14,064 bases of DNA from DATFEN01 sp035691285 (GCA_035691285.1 DASSJI010000230.1:1-14064), one strand, 5' to 3'. Counted from the stretch's first letter, positions 1 to 7,751 are shown. A program made the numbers and translations. Notes: generated from the letters alone by a model not told the origin.

Positions 1-624
1 CAGGAGCTTCGTGTCCAGGCTGCGCCAGAGGTACCAGCAGGCCACGCTGCGATAGGGCCGCCACGGCTCGGCGATCCGCTCCATCCGCTCCGGCTTCGGA
101 AGCTTCCGCATGCGATAGGCCGTCTGCATCGCCTTGCGCACCCCGTAGTCGTCGACGGGCAGCACGTCCAGGCGGCCGAGACGGAACATCAGATACATCT
201 GCGCCGTCCAGCGGCCGACGCCCTTGACCTGGGTCAGCGTGCGGACGACGCCCTCGTCGTCCATGCGATGGACGCGGTGGAGGGCGAGGCCGTCCTGCAC
301 CCGCGCGGTCAGGTCGCGCAGGTAGCCGATCTTCTGGCGCGAGAGGCCGACCTTCCGCAGCTCGGCGTCGGGAAGCGCGGCGATGTCCACGGGCCGCGCG
401 TAGCGCCGGCCGATGCGCTCGCGGAAGCGGCGGAAGATGGCCACGGCCGCGGCCCCGGCGAGCTGCTGGTACATGATCGCCTCGACGAGCGAGGCGAAGG
501 GCCCGCCGCCGCGGTCGATCTCGAAGCGGCAGGGGCCCACGCGACGCACCAGCGGGGCCATCACGGCGTCGTTCCGCGCGACGTGGCGCGCGGCCCTCCG
601 GAGCGTCGTGGCGTCGAGCAGCAT
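1..624 (-). CDS. alkA: DNA-3-methyladenine glycosylase II (AlkA-type, HhH-GPD), 3' part cut by window edge
   Basis: This gene encodes a base-excision-repair glycosylase that would remove alkylated purines from DNA in the cytoplasm. I translated it by hand: 208 codons are visible and the reading frame continues off the left edge. A helix-hairpin-helix is seen at about residues 130-141 (LTQVKGVGRWTA). It is followed by VLPVDDYGVRK, in which Asp159 aligns with the catalytic Asp of the HhH-GPD superfamily. The block AEPWRPYRSVACWYLWR at about 185-201 is the conserved C-terminal signature of AlkA-like enzymes. The N-terminus lacks the extra Ada or AraC-like domains found in some AlkA fusions. The start is the ATG at 622-624; no Shine-Dalgarno is seen before it. 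It is divergent from the adenosine deaminase with an 18-bp gap, so its promoter must lie inside that gene's 5' end. The family call is secure; exact substrate range is inferred. Confidence 0.93.
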   Translation of the reverse strand, partial: MLLDATTLRRAARHVARNDAVMAPLVRRVGPCRFEIDRGGGPFASLVEAIMYQQLAGAAAVAIFRRFRERIGRRYARPVDIAALPDAELRKVGLSRQKIGYLRDLTARVQDGLALHRVHRMDDEGVVRTLTQVKGVGRWTAQMYLMFRLGRLDVLPVDDYGVRKAMQTAYRMRKLPKPERMERIAEPWRPYRSVACWYLWRSLDTKLL

Positions 625-631
625 GCGGCTG

Positions 632-637
632 TAGTAT
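632..637 (+). promoter_or_regulatory. Candidate -10 box (TAGTAT) for a leaderless adenosine deaminase mRNA
   Basis: TAGTAT ends 5 nt before the ATG of the adenosine deaminase at 643. A -10 element with this spacing would start transcription at or next to the A of the start codon. No Shine-Dalgarno lies in the gap, which supports a leaderless message. No convincing -35 hexamer is seen. This is an inference from spacing and base composition. Confidence 0.45.
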
Positions 638-642
638 TCCCC

Positions 643-1662
643 ATGTCCGACCTCGCCGCCCGCCTCGAGGCGCTCCCCAAGGTCGAGCTCCACCAGCACG
701 TCGACGGTTCGATTCCCGCCGAGGTCACCTGGGACCTCATGCGGACGAACCGCCTGAACCCCGTCGCCACCCTCGAGGAGATGCGCCGGCTGCTCGAGAT
801 CCAGGACGAGGAGGAGGGCTCCCTGCTCGCCTACCTCGACAAGATGCACTACCCGCTCTGGGTCACGCAGTTCTACGAGAACGTCGCGACGGTGACCGAG
901 GCGATCGTCGACGCCGCGGCGGCGGCGGGCGTCGCGACGCTGGAGCTGCGCTACTCGCCGATCATCCACACCTACGCCGGCCTCACGCCACGGCAGAGCA
1001 TCCGCGCCGTGCTCTCGGGCATGAACCACGCGAGGAAGCGCCACCCGGAGATGAGGCTCGGGCTGATCGTGATCTCGATGCGCCAGCACGGGCCGCACAT
1101 CGCCAAGATCCTGGCCCGCCAGTCGATCGCCGAGGCCCAGCAGCTGCATGCGCGGACCGGGGTCGTGGGCTTCGACATCGCGGGGCCGGAGCGGGGCAAC
1201 CCGCCGCGCCTGTTCCGAAGCGCCTACGAGATCGCGCGCCTCGGAAACCTCGGCCTCACCGCCCACGCCGGCGAGGACGCGCCCGCCGAGTACGTGTGGC
1301 AGGCGATCGACACGCTGGGCGTCGAGCGGGTGGGCCATGGCTGCTCCGCGATCAAGGACAAGGAGCTGCTGCGACGCCTGGCCCGGGACCGGATCCTGGT
1401 GGAGTGCTGCCTGTCGAGCAACTACAACACCGGAGCGGTCAAGCGCGGCGAGCGTCATCCCATCGAGGTCTTCCTCGAGGCCGGCGTGCCCGTGGCGATC
1501 TGCTGCGACAACAGCACGGTCTCCCGCACCAACGCGGCGCGCGAGTCGCAACTCGTCGCCGAGCTCTTCGGCGTCGAGAGCGTGGAGCGCATCCACCGCG
1601 ATGCGGCGGGCTTCAGCTTCATCCACCCCGAGCGGGCGCTCCAGGACAGCGAGCTGGACTGA
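643..1662 (+). CDS. add: Adenosine deaminase family metal-dependent hydrolase
   Basis: This gene encodes a 339-residue cytoplasmic purine-salvage enzyme that hydrolyses adenosine or a related aminopurine nucleoside to the 6-oxo form plus ammonia, using zinc. The amidohydrolase TIM-barrel motifs occur in order: ELHQHVDGS (His17, His19), HAGE (His208, catalytic Glu211), RVGHG (His232) and CCDNSTVSRTN (metal-binding Asp289). The residue after that Asp is Asn290, where many adenosine deaminases have a second Asp that contacts the purine. Adenosine deaminases of high-GC Gram-positives, as I recall them, carry Asn at this place too, so this need not mean loss of activity. Length is typical. The frame stays open upstream to 268, but that stretch is the antisense of the glycosylase gene. 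The ATG at 643 begins the family-like sequence. Adenine or aminodeoxyfutalosine deaminase are alternatives. Confidence 0.93.
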   Translation: MSDLAARLEALPKVELHQHVDGSIPAEVTWDLMRTNRLNPVATLEEMRRLLEIQDEEEGSLLAYLDKMHYPLWVTQFYENVATVTEAIVDAAAAAGVATLELRYSPIIHTYAGLTPRQSIRAVLSGMNHARKRHPEMRLGLIVISMRQHGPHIAKILARQSIAEAQQLHARTGVVGFDIAGPERGNPPRLFRSAYEIARLGNLGLTAHAGEDAPAEYVWQAIDTLGVERVGHGCSAIKDKELLRRLARDRILVECCLSSNYNTGAVKRGERHPIEVFLEAGVPVAICCDNSTVSRTNAARESQLVAELFGVESVERIHRDAAGFSFIHPERALQDSELD

Positions 1663-1820
1663 ACGCCGCCCACCGGCCACGGCCGGCGCCGAATTCGGAC
1701 GCGTCCGTCCCAACCTCGAACACGCAGCCCGTCCAGCCGTTTGTCCACGAACCCCTGGGCCTTGTCCCACAAGCAGATGGCGGTGCCCGCCGCGGCACGC
1801 GGCTTGCGAACGGCTGGAGC
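1663..1820. other. 158-bp intergenic spacer without TA dinucleotides; 12-bp palindrome
   Basis: No gene is seen here. The spacer contains no TA dinucleotide, so no canonical TANNNT -10 box can be present. It holds a perfect 12-bp palindrome, CGGACGCGTCCG, at 1696-1707. It also holds a short GC hairpin at 1673-1686 (CCGGC-CACG-GCCGG core) with no T-tract. The downstream permease therefore either shares a transcript with the adenosine deaminase or uses a promoter unlike the others in this window. Confidence 0.5.
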
Positions 1821-4280
1821 ATGGACTCCTTCCTCCAGGACTTCCGGTACGGCCTCCGCGGCCTCCTGAAGGCGCCAGGCTTCGCGGCGATTGCAGCCTT
1901 GACGCTGGCCATCGGCCTGGGCGCGAACACCGCGATCTTCAGCGTGATGGACAAGGTCGTCCTGGCGCCGCTCCCGTACGGGGATCCAGGCACCCTGGTG
2001 ACGCTGCACAACCGCTGGAGGGGATTCGACCGCACCTGGCTCAACCCTTTCGAGGTGCGGACGTATCTCGAACGCTGCCCGAGCCTCGCCGGCGCGGCGT
2101 ACTGGAGCGTGGGATTCCGCAACCTCACGGGCGACGGCGAGGCCGTGCGCGTCGGCGCGGGCTTCGTCAGCGCCAGCACCTTCGACGTGCTCGGCGCACG
2201 GCCCGTCCTGGGCCGCGTCTTCACAGCGGAGGAGGACCAGCCGAACGGGCCCAGGCTCGTGATCCTGTCCCACGCGCTGTGGCAGGGGCGCTTCGCCGGC
2301 GATCCAGACGTGATCGGCCGCAAGGTGCCGGTCGACGCAGAGCCTCACGAGGTGATCGGGGTGATGGGGCCCGCTTTCGCCCTGCCCACGGACCTCGGCG
2401 AGGACGCGGCCGACCCGACGCAGATCTGGCTGCCCCGGGCCCCCGAGCCCGAGGAGCTGACGGCGGACGCGGGAGGTCACGGCGACGATGCGGCGGGTCG
2501 CCTGCGCCCCGGCGCGACGGTCGCACAGCTCAACCGGGAGCTGACGGCCCTGGCCGCGGCGCTGGCGCGGGAATACCCCGACGCCTACCCCGAGGAGGTG
2601 AAGTTCTCCGGCTTCGCGCTTCGGATCGACGACGATCTCGTCGGTCCGTACCGTCCCGCCGTCGCCCTCCTGAGCGGAGCCGTCGGGCTCCTGCTGCTGA
2701 TCTCATGTGCGAACGTCGCGAACCTGTTGCTCGCGCGGGCCGAGAGCCGCCAGCGCGAGATCGCGGTCCGGCTCGCGATCGGCGCCCCGCGCCGGCGCAT
2801 CGCGCGGCAGCTCCTGACCGAGGGGCTGATCCTCGCTGCGATCTCCGCCGCCCTCGGAGCGCTGCTGGCGCACGCGGGCCTGCGCCTGCTGCTCGGCCAG
2901 GGCGGCCTCGAGATCCCGCGAGTGGCCGCCGCGGCCGTCGACGCCCGGGCCCTTTTGTTCTCGGCCGCGCTGGCCGTGGCGACGACGCTGATCTTCGCCC
3001 TCGCGCCGGCGCTCCACGCGCTGCGGCCGCGGCTCTCCGAGTCGCTGAAGGAGGTCGGAGCGCGGACGGTGGGGAGCGCCAGCAGCCGGCGGTGGCGCGA
3101 CGCCCTGGTCGTGGCGGAGACGGCCCTTGCCGTGGTGCTGGCCGTCGGCGCGGGGCTCATGGCGCGCACGCTGGCGAACCTGGGGCGCATCGACATCGGG
3201 CTGGACCCGGTCGGCGTGTTCACGGCGCGCGTCTCGGTTCCCGCGGCGACCTACGAAAAGCCCGAGAGCGTGGCGGCGTTCTACGAGAGCCTCCTGCGCG
3301 AAGTGCGTGCGCTGCCTGGCGTGAAGCACGCCGGACTGCTGCGCTCGCTGCCCCTGGGACAGACGATCGGCGACTGGGGGCTGGCGATCGAGGGCCGCGA
3401 GCAGGACCACCCGCATGGCGCCCAGGGCGACTGGCAGGTGGCGACGGGCGGGGCGGCGGAAGCCGTGGGCGAGAGGCTCCTGCAGGGCCGTTTCCTGAGC
3501 GACGCCGACGTGGCGGACGCTCCCCAGGTGGCGGTCATCAACTCCGCGATGGCCCGCCGCTACTGGCGGGGCGTGGACCCGGTCGGCCGACGGTTCCGTC
3601 AGGGCTCATCCGAGCGGCCCTGGCTCACCGTGATCGGCGTGGTGGACGACGTGAGGCACAACGGCCTGACCGGCATCGTGAAGCCGAAGTTCTATCGCCC
3701 GGCGGCGCAGTTCCATCTGTCGTCGGGCAACCCGCCGCGCAGCATGAACCTCGTCGTCAAGACGACGCAGGCGGAGCCGATGCGGCTCGTGGCGCCCGTC
3801 GGCGCGATCCTGCGGCGCCTCGACCCGGGGGTGCCGCTGGCGGCCCCGCGCACGATGAGCGACGTGGTGCGGGCCTCGAAGGCCACGCCGCGCTTCGCCG
3901 GACACCTGCTGGGGCTCTTTGCCGCGCTGGCCCTGACGCTGGCGGCGGTGGGCGTCTACGGCGTGCTCTCCTACGCCGTCAGCGAGCGCACCGCCGAGAT
4001 CGGGGTGCGGATGGCGCTGGGCGCGCGCCCTGACGCCGTGCGGCGGCTGGTCGTGAGCGAGGGCGTGGCGCGGGTGGCGGCGGGAGTCGGCTTGGGCGGC
4101 CTCATGGCCTTCGGCCTCGCGCGGCTCATGGCGAGCCTTCTCTTCGGCGTGCCGCCCCGGGATCCGGCCACCTTCGCGAGCGTCGCCTTCGTGCTGGTGG
4201 CCGTGGGGCTGCTGGCGGCCTGGCTGCCCGCAAGGCGCGCGTCCAGCGTGGACCCGATGGCGGCGCTGCGGCACGAGTAG
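1821..4280 (+). CDS. ADOP-type orphan ABC transporter permease (MacB/FtsX family)
   Basis: This gene encodes an 819-residue inner-membrane permease of the acidobacterial duplicated orphan permease type, a relative of MacB and FtsX. The protein has two MacB_PCD-FtsX halves. A first transmembrane helix lies at about residues 18-40, after the family-typical start MDSFLQDFRYGLRGLLKAPGF. A periplasmic MacB-like core follows, then helices near 282-303, 330-350 and 378-400. The second half has a helix near 427-449, a second periplasmic core (about 460-685), and three helices from about 698 to 806. The conserved loop sequences REIAVRLAIGAPRRRI and AEIGVRMALGARP each follow the first helix of an FtsX unit. 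No ATPase is encoded nearby, as is usual for this group. GGAG lies only 1 nt before the ATG, too close for a normal ribosome site, but no better start exists. Substrate is unknown; MacB-type mechanotransmission or efflux is inferred from the family. Confidence 0.92.
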   Translation: MDSFLQDFRYGLRGLLKAPGFAAIAALTLAIGLGANTAIFSVMDKVVLAPLPYGDPGTLVTLHNRWRGFDRTWLNPFEVRTYLERCPSLAGAAYWSVGFRNLTGDGEAVRVGAGFVSASTFDVLGARPVLGRVFTAEEDQPNGPRLVILSHALWQGRFAGDPDVIGRKVPVDAEPHEVIGVMGPAFALPTDLGEDAADPTQIWLPRAPEPEELTADAGGHGDDAAGRLRPGATVAQLNRELTALAAALAREYPDAYPEEVKFSGFALRIDDDLVGPYRPAVALLSGAVGLLLLISCANVANLLLARAESRQREIAVRLAIGAPRRRIARQLLTEGLILAAISAALGALLAHAGLRLLLGQGGLEIPRVAAAAVDARALLFSAALAVATTLIFALAPALHALRPRLSESLKEVGARTVGSASSRRWRDALVVAETALAVVLAVGAGLMARTLANLGRIDIGLDPVGVFTARVSVPAATYEKPESVAAFYESLLREVRALPGVKHAGLLRSLPLGQTIGDWGLAIEGREQDHPHGAQGDWQVATGGAAEAVGERLLQGRFLSDADVADAPQVAVINSAMARRYWRGVDPVGRRFRQGSSERPWLTVIGVVDDVRHNGLTGIVKPKFYRPAAQFHLSSGNPPRSMNLVVKTTQAEPMRLVAPVGAILRRLDPGVPLAAPRTMSDVVRASKATPRFAGHLLGLFAALALTLAAVGVYGVLSYAVSERTAEIGVRMALGARPDAVRRLVVSEGVARVAAGVGLGGLMAFGLARLMASLLFGVPPRDPATFASVAFVLVAVGLLAAWLPARRASSVDPMAALRHE

Positions 4281-4321
4281 GCTCTCCCGCCAGCCGTAGG
4301 GACCTTCGAACGGCGCTCTGC

Positions 4322-4327
4322 TAGACT
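4322..4327 (+). promoter_or_regulatory. Candidate -10 box (TAGACT) upstream of the GGDEF-EAL gene
   Basis: TAGACT lies in the 106-bp gap after the permease. It matches the TAGNNT pattern found before other genes in this window. Transcription would begin near 4334. No clear -35 hexamer is seen. The last T of the hexamer is also the first base of the inverted repeat at 4327-4343. Confidence 0.4.
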
Positions 4328-4343
4328 GTCGCGAACCGCGACA
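4327..4343. promoter_or_regulatory. Perfect inverted repeat TGTCGCG-AAC-CGCGACA, operator candidate
   Basis: Two perfect 7-bp arms are separated by 3 bp. The centre (4335) falls at the predicted transcription start, directly after the -10 box TAGACT. The right arm touches the A of a possible leader-ORF ATG at 4343. A repressor bound here would block initiation. As RNA it could fold only if transcription starts further upstream, so a DNA operator is the more likely reading. Confidence 0.45.
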
Positions 4344-4390
4344 TGCCCGGCGCCGCTCGCATTCTTCCCGAGGACGTCGGCGGCTCGTGA
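4343..4390 (+). CDS. Possible 15-codon leader peptide ORF before the GGDEF-EAL gene
   Basis: A short frame, ATG to TGA, encodes MPGAARILPEDVGGS. Its TGA (4388-4390) overlaps the GTG start of the cyclic-di-GMP enzyme in a GTGA arrangement, the geometry of translational coupling. With the candidate -10 at 4322-4327, its ATG would be about 9 nt from the transcript start. No Shine-Dalgarno precedes it. GAGGA at 4370-4374, inside this ORF, is the only ribosome-site-like sequence before the GTG, at a long 12-nt spacing. It could be a chance frame. Confidence 0.25.
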   Translation: MPGAARILPEDVGGS

Positions 4391-7125
4391 AGCTGCGCGA
4401 CAAGACGCTCCTGATCGTCGCGGCCACGCTGCTCGGCCTGACCCTGTTCCTGGAGCTGGCCGCGCACACCCTGGTCATGGCCGGCTTCGACGCGATCGAG
4501 GCCGAGGCCGTCCGGGAGAACGTCGAGCGGGCGCGTCGCGCCGTCGCCGAGGAGGTCGCGAGCCTGGAGGAGACCACGCGCGACTACGCGGCGTGGGACG
4601 AGACCTACCGGTTCGTCGCGGAGCGCCACGCCGACTACCTCGTCCGCCACCTGCCGACCGAGAGCCAGGCCGAGCTGCGGGTCACCGTGGTCGCGCTCCT
4701 GGATCTCGAGGGCGTGGTGATCCACGAGCGGCTCCTGGACTTCGACGGCCGGCGCCAGCTTCCGCTGCCCGCAGCCCTGTCCTCGCAGTTCGAGGACGAA
4801 CGGCTCCTTTACCGCGATCCGGGCGCACGGCGAGGCCGAGCGGGGCTCCTGGCGCTGCCCGAGGGGCAATGGGTCGTGGCGTCCTGGCCCATACTGGACA
4901 ACCGTCAGAGCGGACCGGCGCGCGGGACGCTGGTGATGGCCCGTCCCCTCGATGCGGGGGTGGCGCGCTCGCTCGCGGAGCGGACCCGCCTCGAGCTCGA
5001 GCTGCGCCCGCTCGCGGGCGAGCGCCGCGCCAACGCGCCGGGGGGCCGCGTCGAGACGTTGTCGGAGGACCGCATCGCCGGCCACGCGGTCCTCGCGGAC
5101 GTCCACGGACGGCCGGCGCTGTCCCTGACCGTCCGCATGCCGCGCCCCATCCACCAGCGCGCCCGGACGACCGTGACCTACCTGACGGCCTCGGTGCTGC
5201 TCGTGGGCCTGATCTTCGGCGGCGCCATGGTCGGCCTGATCGAGACCGTGGTGCTGTCCCGCCTGCGCCGCCTGTCGGCCCGCCTGCGGACCATCCGCGA
5301 GAGCCAGGATCTCGCAGCCCGGGTCGACGCGTCGGGGCGCGACGAGCTCTCGCAGCTCTCCACGACCGTGAACGACCTGCTCGCGGCCGTGGAGACGTCG
5401 GGCCGCGAGCTGCTGGCCGGCCGGGAACGCTACGCCCTGGCCGCCAGCGCCGCGAACGACGGGCTCTGGGACTGGAACGTCCCAACGGGGGAGGCCTACT
5501 ACTCGCCGCGCTTCAAGTCGATGCTGGGCTACTCCGAGGAGGAGGTCGCTCCCGTCGCCGAGGCGTGGCTGTCGCGGGTCCATCCCGACGATCGCGCCGA
5601 GCTCCAGGCCAAGCTCGACTCCGCCGCCTCCGAGACCCACGCCGAGCACGAGCACCGCATGGTCCACAAGGACGGTGCCTACCGTCACGTGCTGAGCCGC
5701 TGGGTGACCCTGCGCGCCAAGGACGGCGCCGTCCAGAGACGCGTCGGCTCCTTGAGCGACGTGACGGCGCGCAAGGAGGCCGAAGGACGCCTGCGACGCG
5801 AGGCGCTCTACGACGCCCTCACGGGCCTGCCCAACCGGACCCTGCTCAGCGACCGCCTGCGCCAGGCCCTGGCCCGGGCGCGGCGCCACCCCGACCAGGT
5901 GTGCGGCCTGCTGTTCCTGGACGTGGATCGCTTCAAGGTCGTGAACGACAGCCTGGGTCACGCCGCCGGCGACAGGCTCCTGTGCGAGGTGGCCCGGCGC
6001 ATCGAGAGGAGCGTGAGGCCCGAGGACACGGTGGCGCGCCTGGGCGGCGACGAGTTCACGGTGCTCCTCGAGGGCGTGCGCGGGCCCAAGGACGCGACCC
6101 ACGCCGCCGAGCGCATCCAGGCCGGCATCTCGCGTGCCTTCCACCTCGGTGACACCGAGGTGTTCACCACGGTCAGCATCGGGATCGCGATCTCGACAGG
6201 CGATTACCAGAAGCCCGAGGACCTGATCCGGGACGCGGACACGGCGATGTATCGGGCGAAGGCCGCCGGCAAGGCGCGCCACCAGCTCTTCGACAGCCAC
6301 ATGCACGCCCAGGCCATGACGATGCTCAACCTGGAGAACGACCTGCGCCGGGCGCTCGAGCGCGCCGAGCTCGTGATGCACTACCAGCCGATCGTGCAGC
6401 TCGAGCGGCCCGACATCGTCGGCTTCGAGGCCCTCGTGCGCTGGAATCATCCGACGCGGGGCCTGGTGTACCCCGGCGACTTCATCCCCATCGCCGAGGA
6501 GACCGGCCTCATCGTCCCCCTCGGGCGATGGGTGCTGGAGCGCGCCTGCACCGACGCGCGGGCCTGGCAGCGGGACTTCCCCCGGGACACGCCGCTCACG
6601 CTGAGCGTCAACCTCTCCGCCCGGCAGCTCGTCGAGGCCGACCTGCTCGACGCCGTCGACGAGATCCTGAAGCGCACCGGCTTCGACCCGAAGAGCCTGC
6701 ACCTCGAGATCACCGAGAGCGTGATCATGCAGCGGCCCGACCTCGTCACCGTGGTGCTGGGAGGGCTCAAGGACCTCGGCATCCGCGTCAGCATCGACGA
6801 CTTCGGCACCGGCTACTCCTCGCTGAGCTACCTGCACCTCTTTCCTGTGGACTCCCTGAAGATCGACCGCTCCTTCGTGAGCTCGATGCAGGCCCTGGGC
6901 AAGCAAAGGCGCATCGTCGAGACGATCCTGATGCTGGCCCGCAACCTGGGCATCGACGTGATCGCCGAGGGCGTGGAGGGAGAGGAGCAGCGGCGAGCCC
7001 TGCACGGGCTCGGCTGCGGCCTCGCCCAGGGCTACCTCTTCTCGAAGCCCGTCGACGAGGAGAGCGTGCGACGGCTCCTCGCCCGGGGCGGCGCAACCGA
7101 GGCGGGGGGCGCGTCGAAGGAGTGA
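4387..7125 (+). CDS. CHASE4-HAMP-PAS-GGDEF-EAL cyclic-di-GMP enzyme
   Basis: This gene encodes a 912-residue membrane-bound enzyme that could both make and break cyclic-di-GMP. Domains run in this order: transmembrane helix 1 (about 8-33); a periplasmic CHASE4-like sensor (about 34-258, hallmark DYAAWDETY at 66-74); helix 2 (about 263-287); HAMP (about 288-340); PAS with PAC (about 347-470); GGDEF (about 475-635); EAL (about 645-895). The cyclase motif GGDEF is intact at 553-557, and the inhibitory site RPED at 544-547 has the usual 5-residue spacing. EAL residues are also intact: EAL 681-683, Asn742 in NLSARQL, Glu774 in LEITES, DDFGTGYSS 804-812, Lys825 and AEGVE 860-864. The start is GTG at 4387; the frame is closed by TAG at 4297 and offers no other ATG or GTG. 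The 3' end overlaps the next gene in GTGA. The dominant activity cannot be told from sequence. Confidence 0.96.
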   Translation: MKLRDKTLLIVAATLLGLTLFLELAAHTLVMAGFDAIEAEAVRENVERARRAVAEEVASLEETTRDYAAWDETYRFVAERHADYLVRHLPTESQAELRVTVVALLDLEGVVIHERLLDFDGRRQLPLPAALSSQFEDERLLYRDPGARRGRAGLLALPEGQWVVASWPILDNRQSGPARGTLVMARPLDAGVARSLAERTRLELELRPLAGERRANAPGGRVETLSEDRIAGHAVLADVHGRPALSLTVRMPRPIHQRARTTVTYLTASVLLVGLIFGGAMVGLIETVVLSRLRRLSARLRTIRESQDLAARVDASGRDELSQLSTTVNDLLAAVETSGRELLAGRERYALAASAANDGLWDWNVPTGEAYYSPRFKSMLGYSEEEVAPVAEAWLSRVHPDDRAELQAKLDSAASETHAEHEHRMVHKDGAYRHVLSRWVTLRAKDGAVQRRVGSLSDVTARKEAEGRLRREALYDALTGLPNRTLLSDRLRQALARARRHPDQVCGLLFLDVDRFKVVNDSLGHAAGDRLLCEVARRIERSVRPEDTVARLGGDEFTVLLEGVRGPKDATHAAERIQAGISRAFHLGDTEVFTTVSIGIAISTGDYQKPEDLIRDADTAMYRAKAAGKARHQLFDSHMHAQAMTMLNLENDLRRALERAELVMHYQPIVQLERPDIVGFEALVRWNHPTRGLVYPGDFIPIAEETGLIVPLGRWVLERACTDARAWQRDFPRDTPLTLSVNLSARQLVEADLLDAVDEILKRTGFDPKSLHLEITESVIMQRPDLVTVVLGGLKDLGIRVSIDDFGTGYSSLSYLHLFPVDSLKIDRSFVSSMQALGKQRRIVETILMLARNLGIDVIAEGVEGEEQRRALHGLGCGLAQGYLFSKPVDEESVRRLLARGGATEAGGASKE

Positions 7126-7751
7126 CGATCCCGCTGCGCCAGCAGCTCCTGCTGGGGTGCGTGCTCCTGCTGGCGACGGCCGTGGGCATCCGCAACATCG
7201 CAGCGACTCGCAACGAAGCCGCCGTCGGCGGGCGCGCGCACCCGCTGGAGGCCGCGCGGGCCGACGAGATGGCCGCCTTCGCCAGGATCCTGGGCGTCAT
7301 CGAGGGGCTCGGCCGTCGCGAGCTGGCCGGCCGGCTTCGAACGCTGCAGGAGAGGGGCGGAATCTGGGTGGCACCGGGCCTCGGCGCCGGGCACTGGGCC
7401 CTGTACGTGGATACTTTCGGCCTGGTCAGGCGCGTCTACCTGCGGGACGTCGCGCTGCGGTCGCCCGAGGCGCATCTGTATCCGGAGGCCGACGCCACCA
7501 TTCCCGGGGAGAAGCGCCGGGCGTTCGCCGGCGTTTCCCTGGCGGGAGCGCTCTTCCACGAACTGCAGCACTGGGACGGCGTGGAGGATGAATCGGCCGC
7601 CTACGACCTCGAGATCGCCTGGCTCGAGTCGCTGCGTGGGTCGCTGCCGCGAGACCTCACCGACCCAGAGCGGTCGGCCCTCGACTGGGGGATCGAATCG
7701 GCGGTCCTCAGCGCGCGCAAGGCGCGAGCGCTGGCGACCGCCTCGCCTTAG
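7122..7751 (+). CDS. Membrane-anchored HExxH protein, putative zinc peptidase
   Basis: I do not recognise this gene as a named family. It encodes 209 residues from a GTG at 7122 whose GTGA overlaps the stop of the cyclic-di-GMP enzyme, so the two are probably translated together. AAGGA lies directly against the start codon, too near for a normal ribosome site, which fits reinitiation. Residues 8-23 are hydrophobic and probably form an N-terminal anchor. LFHELQHWDGVEDESAAYDLE begins at residue 144 and holds HELQH (His146, Glu147, His150). Acidic residues Glu155, Glu157 and Glu164 follow as possible third metal ligands, as in gluzincin-type metallopeptidases. The preceding region (about 90-140) has a YLRDVALRSPEAHLYPEAD segment of unknown role. 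The product is small for a complete peptidase, so a non-catalytic metal protein is possible. The frame ends stop-to-stop with the minus-strand small ORF. Confidence 0.75.
   Translation: MTIPLRQQLLLGCVLLLATAVGIRNIAATRNEAAVGGRAHPLEAARADEMAAFARILGVIEGLGRRELAGRLRTLQERGGIWVAPGLGAGHWALYVDTFGLVRRVYLRDVALRSPEAHLYPEADATIPGEKRRAFAGVSLAGALFHELQHWDGVEDESAAYDLEIAWLESLRGSLPRDLTDPERSALDWGIESAVLSARKARALATASP

Noticed and set aside
268..642. Upstream extension of the adenosine deaminase frame (125 extra codons)
   Set aside because: It is exactly antisense to the AlkA-type glycosylase and has no protein-like sequence; the recognisable deaminase begins at the ATG at 643.
1673..1686. GC hairpin after the adenosine deaminase as an intrinsic terminator
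   Set aside because: Five-pair stem with no T-tract; such hairpins are common by chance at this GC content.
1148..4033. Long plus-strand frame (961 codons) across the deaminase and permease
   Set aside because: It is Arg/Ala/Pro-rich out-of-frame sequence; two real genes with intact motifs occupy other frames.
4321..7005. Long minus-strand open frame (894 codons) opposite the GGDEF-EAL gene
   Set aside because: It is rich in His, Gln, Gly and Val with no motif, as expected for the shadow of a GC-rich gene; the plus strand has complete domains.
7131..7170. LLLGC at the N-terminus of the HExxH protein as a lipoprotein box
   Set aside because: The cysteine is at residue 13 with most hydrophobic residues after it, so the h-region before it is too short; a plain membrane anchor is more likely.
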